DNA from: Streptomyces sp. NBC_01306
GTDB lineage: Bacteria; Actinomycetota; Actinomycetes; Streptomycetales; Streptomycetaceae
Direction of reading: 5' to 3'
NCBI RefSeq assembly: GCF_026340465.1
Contig: NZ_JAPEPC010000001.1
Coordinates: 6,124,501 to 6,188,500, forward strand
DNA length: 64,000 nucleotides
Both the position numbers and the translations under genes were made by a program. Below are positions 52,248 to 60,987 of the stretch, one piece after another (the first letter of the stretch is position 1; each line of letters begins with the position of its first letter). The notes under the pieces were generated by a model, which ran no database searches, had not been told where the DNA came from, and saw nothing but the letters and a program-made list of their open reading frames with translations.

Positions 52248-52287
52248 GCCGCGGGCCGGACCGGACAACTCCGGTCCGGCCCGCGGC
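52248..52287. terminator. Perfect 18-bp-stem bidirectional terminator
   Basis: Bases 52248-52265 are the exact reverse complement of 52270-52287, with the loop CAAC. It separates two convergent genes, 18 bp after one stop and 10 bp from the other. Confidence 0.85.
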
Positions 52288-52296
52288 GGTTGTCGC

Positions 52297-53547
52297 TCAG
52301 CGGTACGTCAGATACCGCTCGCGGACGGACCGGAAGGCGGCGAGTTCGCCCTGCCAGGCCGCCACCACCTCATCGGTGTCCGCACCCTTGTCGATCATGG
52401 TGCGGACCTGCGCGGACCCGGTCAGCTTGTCGATCCAGTCGTCGGAACGCCAGGCGAACCCGGACCAGACCTTCTTGGCCGTCACCAGCAGCCCGATCGC
52501 GGTCCGCACCGGGTCGAACGCCGCACGGTCCTGGACATGGAGCTGCACACCGCCCGCGGTCTTCCCCTCGAACTTGGAGAACACCGGCGCGAAGTACGCC
52601 TCGCGGAAGGCGACCCCCGGCAGCTCCAGCGCGTTGGCCGCCTCGGCCCACCGCCGGTCGATCCCCTCTGCCCCCAGCAGCTCGAACGGCCTGGTGGTGC
52701 CCCGTCCCTCGGAGAGGTTCGTCCCCTCGAACAGGCAGGTCCCCGAGTAGACGAGTGCGGTGTCCGGTGTCGGCATGTTCGGGCTCGGCGGCACCCATGG
52801 CAGCCCCGTCGCGTCGAAGAAGTCGCCGCGCCGCCAGCCGGACATCCGCACGGTCTCCAACTCGACCGGCTTCGGGAGGAATTCACCGTTGAAGAGCCGG
52901 GCGAGCTCCGTCACGGTCATCCCGTGCGCCTGGGAGACGGGCTGCCGCCCGACGAAGGTCGCGAACTCCTTGTGCAGCACAGGACCGAGCGCGGCCCGGC
53001 CGGTGACCGGATTCGGCCGGTCCAGCACCACGAAGCGCAGGCCCGCCAGCGCCGCCGCCTCCATGCAGTCGTACAGCGTCCAGATGTACGTGTAGAAGCG
53101 GGCCCCCACGTCCTGGATGTCGAAGACCACCGTGTCCACGCCGGACGTGGTGAAGATGTCCGCGAGGGGCTGCCCGCTCCTGGTGTACGTGTCGTACACC
53201 GGAAGCCCGGTCGCCGGGTCGTCGTACCGCCCCTCCGAACCGCCCGCCTGCGCCGTGCCGCGGAACCCGTGCTCCGGGCCGAAGACGGCGGTGAGGTTCA
53301 CCCTCCGGTCGGCGTGCATGACATCGACGATGTGCCGGACGTCCTGGGTGACCCCGGTCGGGTTGGTGACGATCCCGACGCGCTCCCCGTCGAGCAGGCC
53401 GTAGCCGTCGGCGGCCAGCCGGTCGAACCCGGTACTCACCCGGGCGCGCTTCCCGTGCGCGGCGGCCGGCTGGGCCGCCGCGCCCACGGCTCCCAGCGCA
53501 CCCACGGCTCCGCTCGCGGCCAGCAGACCCCGCCTGGACAGGTTCAT
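52297..53547 (-). CDS. Secreted DUF1343 / NamZ-type exo-beta-N-acetylmuramidase
   Basis: A 416-aa protein with a Tat-like signal (NLSRRGLLAASG) and cleavage near AAAH. The mature part matches the DUF1343 family: VGIVTNPTGVT, VFGPEHGFRGTAQAGG, VFDIQDVGARFYTYIWTL and LDRPNPVTG. NamZ of Bacillus, of this family, removes N-acetylmuramic acid from the non-reducing end of muropeptides, so a role in peptidoglycan salvage is likely. GGAGGT lies before the ATG. Divergent from the SDR operon. Confidence 0.87.
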   Translation of the reverse strand: MNLSRRGLLAASGAVGALGAVGAAAQPAAAHGKRARVSTGFDRLAADGYGLLDGERVGIVTNPTGVTQDVRHIVDVMHADRRVNLTAVFGPEHGFRGTAQAGGSEGRYDDPATGLPVYDTYTRSGQPLADIFTTSGVDTVVFDIQDVGARFYTYIWTLYDCMEAAALAGLRFVVLDRPNPVTGRAALGPVLHKEFATFVGRQPVSQAHGMTVTELARLFNGEFLPKPVELETVRMSGWRRGDFFDATGLPWVPPSPNMPTPDTALVYSGTCLFEGTNLSEGRGTTRPFELLGAEGIDRRWAEAANALELPGVAFREAYFAPVFSKFEGKTAGGVQLHVQDRAAFDPVRTAIGLLVTAKKVWSGFAWRSDDWIDKLTGSAQVRTMIDKGADTDEVVAAWQGELAAFRSVRERYLTYR

Positions 53548-53616
53548 CGGGCTACCTCCATGATCTCGCCGAGTGTCATGGCCACGCAGGCTAACTCTCG
53601 CCCCTTCCCCTGCCGC

Positions 53617-53634
53617 ATACCGACTGGTTAGTCT
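53617..53634 (+). promoter_or_regulatory. Operator of the SDR/acyl-CoA synthetase TetR regulon
   Basis: ATACCGACTGGTTAGTCT lies 32 bp upstream of the SDR start. Its first 12 bases are identical to the reverse-strand site at 59246, and the whole is a degenerate form of a TetR palindrome. Confidence 0.65.
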
Positions 53635-53665
53635 GCTGGTGAATTCAACGGAGAGGCAGGTCCTG

Positions 53666-54427
53666 ATGGGTACCGTCGAAGGCGCGGGTGTAGTGGTCAC
53701 AGGGGCGGGCGGCGGTATCGGCGCGGCACTGGCCCGGAGGTTCGCCGCCGAGGGAGCCCGTGTCGTCGTCAACGACCTGGACGGCGACAAGGCCCGTGCG
53801 GTGGCCGACGGTATCGGCGCCACCGCGGTGCCCGGCGATGCCTCGGCCATCGTGGACGCCGCCCGCGAAGCGCTCGGCGGACGTGTCGACGTCTACTGCG
53901 CCAACGCCGGTCTGGGCTCCGGCGGCGACCCCTTCTCCGACGAGGCGGTCTGGGCCGCCGCCTGGGACGTCAATGTGATGGCCCATGTGCGCGCCGCCCG
54001 TGCGCTGCTGCCCGACTGGCTGGAGCGCGGCGAGGGCCGGTTCGTCTCCACCGTGTCGGCCGCCGGGCTGCTCACCATGATCGGCGCGGCCCCGTACAGC
54101 GTCACCAAGCACGGCGCGCTGGCCTTCGCCGAGTGGCTCTCGCTCACCTACCGCCACCGCGGGCTGAAGGTCCACGCGATCTGCCCGCAGGGCGTACGGA
54201 CCGACATGCTCGCCGCTACGGGTTCCGCGGGCGAACTGGTGCTCGCCCCGACGGCGATCGAGCCCGACGATGTCGCGGACGCGCTCTTCGACGCCATCGC
54301 CGATGACCGGTTCCTGGTGCTGCCGCACCCCGAGGTCGCCGAGTACTACCAGGCGCGGGCCGCCGAGCCCGACCGGTGGATCGGCGGGATGAACCGCCTC
54401 CAGCAGAAATGGGAGGCCGGGCGGTGA
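53666..54427 (+). CDS. SDR-family oxidoreductase
   Basis: A 253-aa short-chain dehydrogenase. It has the cofactor motif VTGAGGGIGAALARRF, the NAG motif in YCANAGLGSG, and catalytic Ser, Tyr and Lys (VSAAGLL and YSVTKHG). The preserved Asp after beta-2 (NDLDGDK) suggests NAD use. It overlaps the acyl-CoA synthetase gene as GTGA. In the proposed pathway it could oxidise a hydroxyl of the CoA ester. The operator 32 bp upstream links it to the ACAD/phosphotransferase operon. Confidence 0.9.
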   Translation: MGTVEGAGVVVTGAGGGIGAALARRFAAEGARVVVNDLDGDKARAVADGIGATAVPGDASAIVDAAREALGGRVDVYCANAGLGSGGDPFSDEAVWAAAWDVNVMAHVRAARALLPDWLERGEGRFVSTVSAAGLLTMIGAAPYSVTKHGALAFAEWLSLTYRHRGLKVHAICPQGVRTDMLAATGSAGELVLAPTAIEPDDVADALFDAIADDRFLVLPHPEVAEYYQARAAEPDRWIGGMNRLQQKWEAGR

Positions 54428-56097
54428 GCACCTCGATCTACGCGGCGAAGCCCTGGCTCGGGCAGCTCAGCGAGGCCCAGCGCAGGCCGGTACACCCGCA
54501 GCCGAGCGTGGTCCACGCCTTCCGCGACGCCGTGGCCCGCGCACCGGAACACCCCGCCCTCGCCTACTTCGACGGGCGGCTCACCTACCGCGAGACCGAC
54601 ACGCTCTCCGACTCGGTCGCCGGACACCTGGCCGCCAGGGGGGTGGGCCGCGGCGACCGGGTCGCGGTCATGCTGCAGAACTCGCCGCACTTCGTGCTGG
54701 CGCTCCTCGGCGCCTGGAAGGCGGGTGCCACGGTCGTACCGCTCAATCCGATGTACAAATCGGCGGAGGTCGGCCATGCCCTGCGGGACGCCGGTGTCAC
54801 GGCGCTGGTCTGCTCCGACCGTGCCTGGGAGGCGTATCTGCGGGAGACCGCCACCGGCACCGCCGGCTCCCTGGTCCGGTTCGCGCTCACCGCCTGCGAA
54901 CGCGATCTGCAGAGCCGCGACGACGAACGGGTCCTCGGCTTCGAGCGGCTCCCGTGCCCCGCCGACACCGACGATCTGCTGGCGGTCGCCCGGCAGGGGC
55001 TCCCGGCCCCGGCCGACCGCGATCCGCTCGCCTCCGATGTGGCGCTGATCAGCTATACGTCGGGGACCAGCGGGACTCCCAAGGGTGCGATGAACGCGCA
55101 CGCCAACATCATGGTGAACGCCGAGCGCCAGCGCACCGGCCACCCCGTCCCGGAGGGCTCGGCGTACTTCGCGCTCGCGCCTCTCTTCCACATCACCGGG
55201 ATGGTCTGCGAACTCGCCGCGTGCGTCGCCAACGCCGGGACCCTCGTCCTCGCTTACCGGTTCCACCCCGGGGTGGTGCTCGACGCGTTCACCGAGCACC
55301 GTCCCGCGTACACGGTCGGCCCCTCCACGGCCTTCATGGCGCTCGCGGCCGACCCGTCGGTCACCCCGGACCACTTCGCCTCCTTCAAGGTGATCTCGTC
55401 GGGCGGCGCACCGCTGCCGCCCGCGCTGGTGGAGGGCTTCCGCGAGCGGTTCGGCCCCTACATCCGCAACGGATACGGGCTCACCGAGTGCACCGCCCCG
55501 TGCGCTTCGGTCCCGCCCGAGCGGGAGGCCCCGGTCGACCCGGTGTCGGGCACGCTCTCGGTCGGGGTGCCGGGACCGGACACCGTGGTGAGGATCGTGG
55601 ACGCCGGCGGCGCCGAGGTGCCCTTCGGGGAGCAGGGCGAGATCGTGGTGAGCGGGCCGCAGGTGGTTTCCGGGTACTGGGAGCGCCCGGAGGCCACTGC
55701 CGAGACGTTCCCCGGCGGCGAGCTGCGCACCGGGGACATCGGCTTCATGGACCGGTACGGCTGGCTCTATGTCGTGGACCGGATGAAGGACATGATCAAC
55801 GCCTCCGGTTTCAAGGTGTGGCCGCGCGAGGTCGAGGACGTCCTCTACACCCATCCCGCCGTACGGGAGGCCGCCGTGGTCGGGATCCCCGATGCCTACC
55901 GGGGAGAGTCGGTCAAGGCCTATGTGAGCCTGCGGCCCACGGAGTCCGGGGCCGCTGTGACGCCGGAGGAGCTGGCCGGCTACTGCAAGGAGCGGCTCGC
56001 GGCGTACAAGTACCCGCGCGAGGTCGAGATCCTGCCCGAGCTGCCGAAGACAACCAGTGGGAAGATCCTGAGGCGGGAACTGCGTTCCCCGCGGTGA
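54424..56097 (+). CDS. Acyl-CoA synthetase (AMP-forming)
   Basis: A 557-aa ANL-superfamily ligase. The P-loop motif is ISYTSGTSGTPKGAM, the core motif is NGYGLTECTAP, the hinge is TGDIGFMDRYGWLYVVDRMKD-like around residues 440-455, and the C-terminal lysine is in KTTSGKILRREL. It activates a carboxylic acid to its CoA ester. The GTG start overlaps the SDR stop (GTGA). Chain length preference is unknown; the neighbours suggest medium-chain or hydroxylated acids. Confidence 0.9.
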   Translation: MSTSIYAAKPWLGQLSEAQRRPVHPQPSVVHAFRDAVARAPEHPALAYFDGRLTYRETDTLSDSVAGHLAARGVGRGDRVAVMLQNSPHFVLALLGAWKAGATVVPLNPMYKSAEVGHALRDAGVTALVCSDRAWEAYLRETATGTAGSLVRFALTACERDLQSRDDERVLGFERLPCPADTDDLLAVARQGLPAPADRDPLASDVALISYTSGTSGTPKGAMNAHANIMVNAERQRTGHPVPEGSAYFALAPLFHITGMVCELAACVANAGTLVLAYRFHPGVVLDAFTEHRPAYTVGPSTAFMALAADPSVTPDHFASFKVISSGGAPLPPALVEGFRERFGPYIRNGYGLTECTAPCASVPPEREAPVDPVSGTLSVGVPGPDTVVRIVDAGGAEVPFGEQGEIVVSGPQVVSGYWERPEATAETFPGGELRTGDIGFMDRYGWLYVVDRMKDMINASGFKVWPREVEDVLYTHPAVREAAVVGIPDAYRGESVKAYVSLRPTESGAAVTPEELAGYCKERLAAYKYPREVEILPELPKTTSGKILRRELRSPR

Positions 56098-56154
56098 CGG
56101 GCGCAGGCGACGAGCACATGTGACGAGCTCATGGACGGACGGAAGGTGGCGGCG

Positions 56155-56751
56155 ATGGCAGCCAGAACGACCGACGGGAACGGTGTCCCCGTCCCGCAGA
56201 GGCTGCTGGCCGCCGCGACCCGGCTCTTCGCCGAGCGCGGCTACGACCGGACCTCCGTCCAGGAGATCGTCGAAGCGGCGGGGGTCACCAAGGGCGCCCT
56301 CTACCACTACTTCGGCTCCAAGGAGGATCTGCTCCAGGAGGTCTACTCCCGGCTGCTGAGGCTCCAGCAGGAGCGGCTCGACGCGTTCGCGGACTCCGAC
56401 GCGCCCGTCGAGCAGCGCCTGCGGGAGGCCGCGGCCGACGTCGTCGTCACGACCATCGAGAATCTGGACGACGCGTCGATCTTCTTCCGCTCCATGCACC
56501 AGCTGAGCCCGGAGAAGAACAAGCAGGTACGGCTGGAACGGCGCCGCTACCACGAGCGCTTCCGGGCGCTGGTGGAGGAGGGCCAGCGGATCGGGGTGTT
56601 CTCGAAGGCCGTCTCCGCGGATCTGGTGGTCGACTACCACTTCGGGTCCGTGCACCATCTGTCGACGTGGTACCGCCCGGACGGCCCGCTGACCCCACGC
56701 GAACTGGCCGAGCAGCTGGCCGATCTGCTGCTGAGGGCGCTGCGGCCGTAG
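56155..56751 (+). CDS. TetR-family regulator of the acyl-CoA operons
   Basis: A 198-aa regulator. The helix-turn-helix is RTSVQEIVEAAGVTKGALYHYF. The C-terminal domain resembles KstR2/FadR-like TetR proteins that sense CoA esters. ATG 56155 has GGAAGG 9 nt upstream; ATG 56131 is an alternative. It closes the SDR/acyl-CoA synthetase operon and is the best candidate to bind the two ATACCGACTGGT sites on either side of the locus (inference). Confidence 0.86.
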   Translation: MAARTTDGNGVPVPQRLLAAATRLFAERGYDRTSVQEIVEAAGVTKGALYHYFGSKEDLLQEVYSRLLRLQQERLDAFADSDAPVEQRLREAAADVVVTTIENLDDASIFFRSMHQLSPEKNKQVRLERRRYHERFRALVEEGQRIGVFSKAVSADLVVDYHFGSVHHLSTWYRPDGPLTPRELAEQLADLLLRALRP

Positions 56752-56804
56752 CCATGACCGGCCGTAGCCGGAGCCCTGCTGTGGCCATGACCGGCCGTAG
56801 CCGG
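56751..56804. repeat. 21-bp direct repeat pair
   Basis: GCCATGACCGGCCGTAGCCGG occurs at 56751-56771 and again at 56784-56804, starting at the last base of the TetR gene. It is another duplication at a gene end. Confidence 0.7.
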
Positions 56805-56895
56805 GCCGCGGCCGGTCCGGTGGTGACGGTCATGGCCACGACCGCAGCGACGGTCCTGGCCACACCGGTGATGTGACCAGGCAACCGTCCGTCCG

Positions 56896-58110
56896 CTACA
56901 GGTACTTCTTCAGCTCGCGCCGCGCCAGCGACCGCTGATGCACCTCGTCCGGCCCGTCCGCGAGCCTCAGCGTCCGCGCTCCGGCCCAGAGTTCGGCCAG
57001 TGGGAAGTCCTGGCTCACCCCGCCCGCGCCGTACAGCTGCACCGCCTTGTCGATGATGTCGATGACCGCGCGCGGCGTGGCGATCTTGATGGACTGGATC
57101 TCCGTGTGCGCCCCTCGGTTGCCCACGGTGTCCATCAGCCAGGCGGTCTTGAGGACCAGCAGCCGCAGTTGCTCCACGGTGACCCGGGCGTCCGCGATCC
57201 AGTTCTGTACGACGCCCTGCTGGGCCAGTTGCTTGCCGAACGCGGTACGGGAGACCGCGCGGCGGCACATCAGCTCGATGGCGCGCTCCGCCATCCCGAT
57301 CAGCCTCATGCAGTGGTGGATCCGGCCCGGTCCGAGACGGGCCTGGGCGATGGCGAAGCCGCCGCCCTCCTCACCGATCAGGTTCGACGCGGGGACCCGG
57401 ACGTTGTCGAGGACCACCTCGGCGTGGCCGCCGTGGTAGTGGTCCTCGTAGCCGTACACCTGCATGGCACGGCGGACTTCGAGTCCCGGGGTGTCGCGCG
57501 GGACCAGGATCATCGACTGCTGGCGGCGGGCGTCGGCGCCGTCCGGGTCGGTCTTCCCCATCACGATGAAGATCTTGCAGTCGGGGTTCATCGCCCCGGA
57601 GATGTACCACTTGCGGCCGTTGATGACGTACTCGTCGCCCTCGCGCGTGATACGGGTCTCGATGTTCGTCGCGTCGGACGAAGCGACCTCGGGCTCCGTC
57701 ATGGCGAAGGCCGACCGGATCTCACCGGCGAGCAGCGGCTCCAGCCACTGCTTCTTCTGCTGCTCGGTGGCGAACTGGAACAGCACCTCCATATTGCCCG
57801 TGTCGGGGGCCGCGCAGTTCAGCGCGGTGGGTGCCAACTGCGGTGAGCGCCCGGTGATCTCGGCGAGCGGCGCGTACTGAAGGTTGGTCAGCCCCGCGCC
57901 GTACTCCGCGTCCGGCAGGAAGAGGTTCCACAGGCCCTGGCGGCGCGCCTCGGCCTTCAGGTCCTCGACCACCGCCGGGGTCTCCCAGGGGGAGGCGAGC
58001 CGGGCACGCTGCTCGTGGACGACGGCCTCGGCCGGGAGGACATGCTCGTCCATGAAGGCGTGGAGCTTGTCGCGCAGCTCTTCGGTGCGCGCGTCGAATG
58101 CGAAGTCCAT
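56896..58110 (-). CDS. Acyl-CoA dehydrogenase, ACAD11-like
   Basis: A 404-aa FAD enzyme. It has FAMTEPEVASSDATN and YVINGRKWYISGAMNPDCK in the FAD site and ends with LRLADGPDEVHQRSLARREL, the pattern of the ACAD10/ACAD11 branch. Proteins of this branch work with a phosphotransferase on 4-hydroxyacyl-CoAs. The matching phosphotransferase gene lies only 9 bp upstream in the same operon. A role as LvaC-like enzyme is the favoured reading; classic beta-oxidation is the alternative. Confidence 0.88.
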   Translation of the reverse strand: MDFAFDARTEELRDKLHAFMDEHVLPAEAVVHEQRARLASPWETPAVVEDLKAEARRQGLWNLFLPDAEYGAGLTNLQYAPLAEITGRSPQLAPTALNCAAPDTGNMEVLFQFATEQQKKQWLEPLLAGEIRSAFAMTEPEVASSDATNIETRITREGDEYVINGRKWYISGAMNPDCKIFIVMGKTDPDGADARRQQSMILVPRDTPGLEVRRAMQVYGYEDHYHGGHAEVVLDNVRVPASNLIGEEGGGFAIAQARLGPGRIHHCMRLIGMAERAIELMCRRAVSRTAFGKQLAQQGVVQNWIADARVTVEQLRLLVLKTAWLMDTVGNRGAHTEIQSIKIATPRAVIDIIDKAVQLYGAGGVSQDFPLAELWAGARTLRLADGPDEVHQRSLARRELKKYL

Positions 58111-58119
58111 GGGGGTGTT

Positions 58120-59142
58120 TCAGCCTTCCTTGAGGGTGGTGAGACCGTGCTCGATGAAGACGGGGACCAGCGAGCCGATCTGGTCGAAGCCGGCTCCGAC
58201 GGTCTGGCCGAGGGTGTAGCGGTAGTGGATTCCTTCGAGGATCACGGCGAGCTTGAACCAGGCGAACGCCGTGTACCAGGCGATGGCGGAGGTGTCCCGG
58301 CCCGAGCGGTCCGCATAGCGCTCGACCAGCTCGGCGGGCGAAGGATGGCCCGCCGCACCGCTGGTGGTGGAGACCGGCGAATCGGGGATCCCCAGGTCCG
58401 AGCTGTACATCACGAGCAGGCCGAGGTCGGTCAGCGGATCGCCGAGCGTCGACATCTCCCAGTCCAGGATCGCGTTGATCCTGTCGTCGTCACCGAGCAG
58501 GACGTTGTCCAGGCGGTAGTCGCCGTGCACGACGGTGGGAGCCGGGGAGCGGGGCAGATCACGTCCGAGAGTGGCGTGCAGTTCGTCGATGCCGGCCAGT
58601 TCGCGGTTGCGCGAGGCGTCGAGCTGCTTGCCCCAGCGGCGCAGCTGCCGGTCGAGGAAGCCCTCGGGGCGCCCGAAGTCCGCGAGGCCCACCGCCTCCT
58701 GGTCCACGGCATGCAGATCCACGAGCGTGTCGACCAGCCCGAGCACCGCCGCACGGGTCCGCTCGGCACCGATGGCCGCCAGCTGGGCGGCGGTGCGGTA
58801 CGGGGTGCCTTCGACGAACTCCATGACGTAGAACGGCGATCCGATGACCGACTCGTCCTCGCACATCAGCACTGTGGCCGGCACCGGAACCCCCGTCGGG
58901 TGCAGCGCGCTGATCACCCGGTGCTCGCGCTTCATGTCGTGCGCGGTGGCAAGGACATGGCCCAGCGGGGGCCTGCGGACGACCCAGCGGCCGGTCCCGT
59001 CGCTCACCGTGTACGTCAGATTCGACCGGCCGCCCTCGATCAACCGCGCGCTGAGCGGTCCGCTCACCAGGCCGGGCCGCACCCGGTCGAGATGACCGCG
59101 CAGCGCCTCGGGGTCGATTCCCGGTGGGTGGACTGTGCTCAT
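58120..59142 (-). CDS. APH-family phosphotransferase (ACAD10/11 N-domain or LvaA-like)
   Basis: A 340-aa kinase-fold protein. The catalytic loop is VVHGDYRLDNVLL and the metal-binding motif is AILDWEMSTLGDP, both canonical. It has LTYTVSDGTGRWVVRRPP in the N-lobe. In animals this domain is fused to the dehydrogenase in ACAD10/11; here the two are neighbouring genes. Bacterial LvaA phosphorylates the 4-hydroxyl of hydroxyacyl-CoAs. GGAGGT lies 5-7 nt before the ATG. Drug resistance is unlikely. Confidence 0.88.
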   Translation of the reverse strand: MSTVHPPGIDPEALRGHLDRVRPGLVSGPLSARLIEGGRSNLTYTVSDGTGRWVVRRPPLGHVLATAHDMKREHRVISALHPTGVPVPATVLMCEDESVIGSPFYVMEFVEGTPYRTAAQLAAIGAERTRAAVLGLVDTLVDLHAVDQEAVGLADFGRPEGFLDRQLRRWGKQLDASRNRELAGIDELHATLGRDLPRSPAPTVVHGDYRLDNVLLGDDDRINAILDWEMSTLGDPLTDLGLLVMYSSDLGIPDSPVSTTSGAAGHPSPAELVERYADRSGRDTSAIAWYTAFAWFKLAVILEGIHYRYTLGQTVGAGFDQIGSLVPVFIEHGLTTLKEG

Positions 59143-59245
59143 GGGGCACCTCCGTGTGTAGCGGCGGACCGTCCGGGTGGACCATCGCGCCGATGTCTGC
59201 TGGAACTGTCTGCCGGCACGCTCGCGGTGAACGTCTGTACTCATC

Positions 59246-59263
59246 ATGCCGACCAGTCGGTAT
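59246..59263 (-). promoter_or_regulatory. Operator upstream of the phosphotransferase/ACAD operon
   Basis: Reading on the minus strand the site is ATACCGACTGGTCGGCAT, matching 12 consecutive bases of the site at 53617. It lies 104 bp upstream of the phosphotransferase start. Confidence 0.68.
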
Positions 59264-59424
59264 GGCGTCCACCCCCGGCCCGTTTCCGGCAGCCGGTGCG
59301 CGGTCGTCACATCTCTGATACACCGCCCGGCCGCTTCCGGTTCCCGCCGGGCCCGCACCGCCGGCGCTCCCGTTTGCACGGGGTCCGGTTGCGCGAGGCG
59401 GGGCCTGACCAGAGGCTCATAGGC

Positions 59425-60363
59425 ATGAAGGCGATCAGCTACAGCCGTTACGGCGGCCCCGAGGTCCTGGAGTACGGCGAGCGCCCCGAGCCCACGGTCG
59501 GGCCCGACTCCGTGCTGGTGAAAGTACGCGCGGCAGCCGTCAACCCGGTCGATGTGCATGCCCGCGAGGGGCACCTCGCCGCGCGGCTCGACGCCGTCTT
59601 CCCGGTCGTGCCGGGCTGGGACGTCTCCGGTGTGGTGGTGCAGCCGGGGGCGGCCGTGACCGAGTTCGCCGTCGGGGACGAGGTCATCGGGTACGTACGG
59701 GAGGACTTCCTGTCACGCGGAACCTTCGCCGAGTACGTGGCGGCCCCGGTGCGCACCCTGGCCCGCAAGCCGCTGCGGCTGAGTTTCGAGGAGGCCGCCG
59801 GGCTGCCGCTGACCGGACTCACCGCCTACCAGGCCCTTCGCGCGCTCGAAATCCGTTCCGACGACACCGTCCTCGTGCACGCGGCGGCGGGCGGCGTCGG
59901 CTCGATGGCCGTACAGCTCGCCCTGCACTCGGGAGCACGGGTCATCGGCACCGCGAGCACCCACAACCACGACCATCTGCGCACGCTGGGCGCGGAGCCG
60001 GTGGCCTACGGCGAGGGGCTCGCCGACCGGGTGCGGGCCCTGGCGCCCGACGGGGTGGACGCGGTCCTCGACACGGTCGGCGGCGACACCCTCAGGCTGT
60101 CGGCGAACCTGCTCGCCCCGGAAGGCCGGCTCGCGTCCATCGTGGACGGCGACGTCGTCGAGTTCGGCGGCCGCTATGTCTTCGTACGGCCCGACCCTCT
60201 CGACCTGCATGTCCTGGGCGAACTGGCCGACCAGGGAGAGATCACGGTCCACGTCGACCGGGTCCTCCCGCTGGAGCAGACGGCCGAGGCGCAGCGGCTC
60301 AACTCGGAGGGCCACACCCGCGGCAAGATCGTCGTCACGGTCGACTGGGACGCGGCGGCCTGA
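59425..60363 (+). CDS. NADP-dependent quinone oxidoreductase-like protein
   Basis: A 312-aa zinc-free medium-chain dehydrogenase of the QOR type. It opens MKAISYSRYGGPEVLEYGE, has AAVNPVDVHAREG, and the NADPH motif HAAAGGVGSMAVQLA. No zinc ligands are present. It probably reduces quinones or unsaturated ketones. It is divergent from the phosphotransferase operon and followed by a 10-bp-stem terminator. Confidence 0.87.
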   Translation: MKAISYSRYGGPEVLEYGERPEPTVGPDSVLVKVRAAAVNPVDVHAREGHLAARLDAVFPVVPGWDVSGVVVQPGAAVTEFAVGDEVIGYVREDFLSRGTFAEYVAAPVRTLARKPLRLSFEEAAGLPLTGLTAYQALRALEIRSDDTVLVHAAAGGVGSMAVQLALHSGARVIGTASTHNHDHLRTLGAEPVAYGEGLADRVRALAPDGVDAVLDTVGGDTLRLSANLLAPEGRLASIVDGDVVEFGGRYVFVRPDPLDLHVLGELADQGEITVHVDRVLPLEQTAEAQRLNSEGHTRGKIVVTVDWDAAA

Positions 60364-60364
60364 C

Positions 60365-60395
60365 CCGTCCGCGCGCCGGATGCCTGCGCGGACGG
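60365..60395 (+). terminator. Terminator hairpin after the quinone oxidoreductase
   Basis: CCGTCCGCGC (60365-60374) is the perfect complement of GCGCGGACGG (60386-60395) over an 11-nt loop, starting 2 bp after the stop. Confidence 0.7.
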
Positions 60396-60450
60396 TCCGC
60401 TTCGCGGTCGGCCCGGACGCGCACCGGATGCCTGCGCCGGTCCTTCGCCG

Positions 60451-60987
60451 TCAGTGTGGTTGCCGGGCGGTCAGCCGGCGGTACGCGGCGAGGCCGTCGG
60501 GCACCCACTCCCAGGTGCCGATACGGAGCGCCAGCTCCTCGTCGGAGAGGAAGCCGTGCCAGGCGACCTCCTCCACCTGGGGGTTCACCGGACGCGTGCA
60601 GCGCACCTCGTACACCCAGGACCACCAGCCCTGCCCGGCACCCTCGTACAGGAACTTGAAGAGCGGTACGGGCGCGGGCAGCCCGGACACGCCCAGCTCC
60701 TCCTCGGCCTCCCGCAGCGCCGCCGCGTCGTAGGACTCGCCCGCACCGACCACGCCGCCGACGAACATGTCGTACAGCGAGGGGAAGACCAGCTTCACCG
60801 GTGTCCGGCGGTGGACGAAGATCCGGTCGTCGGCGTCCCGGGCGAGGACGAAGACACAGCGGTGCAGCAGCCCCTTCGCGTACACCTCGCCCCGCGGGGC
60901 CTGCCCCGTCACCTGGTCGGACGCGTCGACCACATCGAGGATCTCGTCGGCGGGGGACGCGGGGGGTACGGGGTTCGCAGCGGTCAT
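60451..60987 (-). CDS. Nudix hydrolase
   Basis: A 178-aa protein with a full Nudix box (GGVVGAGESYDAAALREAEE plus LGV). The N-terminal DQVTGQAPRGEVYAKGLLHR resembles the YfcD/isopentenyl-diphosphate isomerase-like Nudix group. It likely hydrolyses a nucleoside diphosphate derivative. Its ATG overlaps the stop of the transporter gene upstream (ATGA), so translation of the two is coupled. Confidence 0.9.
   Translation of the reverse strand: MTAANPVPPASPADEILDVVDASDQVTGQAPRGEVYAKGLLHRCVFVLARDADDRIFVHRRTPVKLVFPSLYDMFVGGVVGAGESYDAAALREAEEELGVSGLPAPVPLFKFLYEGAGQGWWSWVYEVRCTRPVNPQVEEVAWHGFLSDEELALRIGTWEWVPDGLAAYRRLTARQPH

Noticed and set aside
58120..59142. Aminoglycoside phosphotransferase resistance gene
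   Set aside because: Although of the APH fold, its operon with an ACAD11-like dehydrogenase and family-specific motifs point to CoA-ester metabolism.
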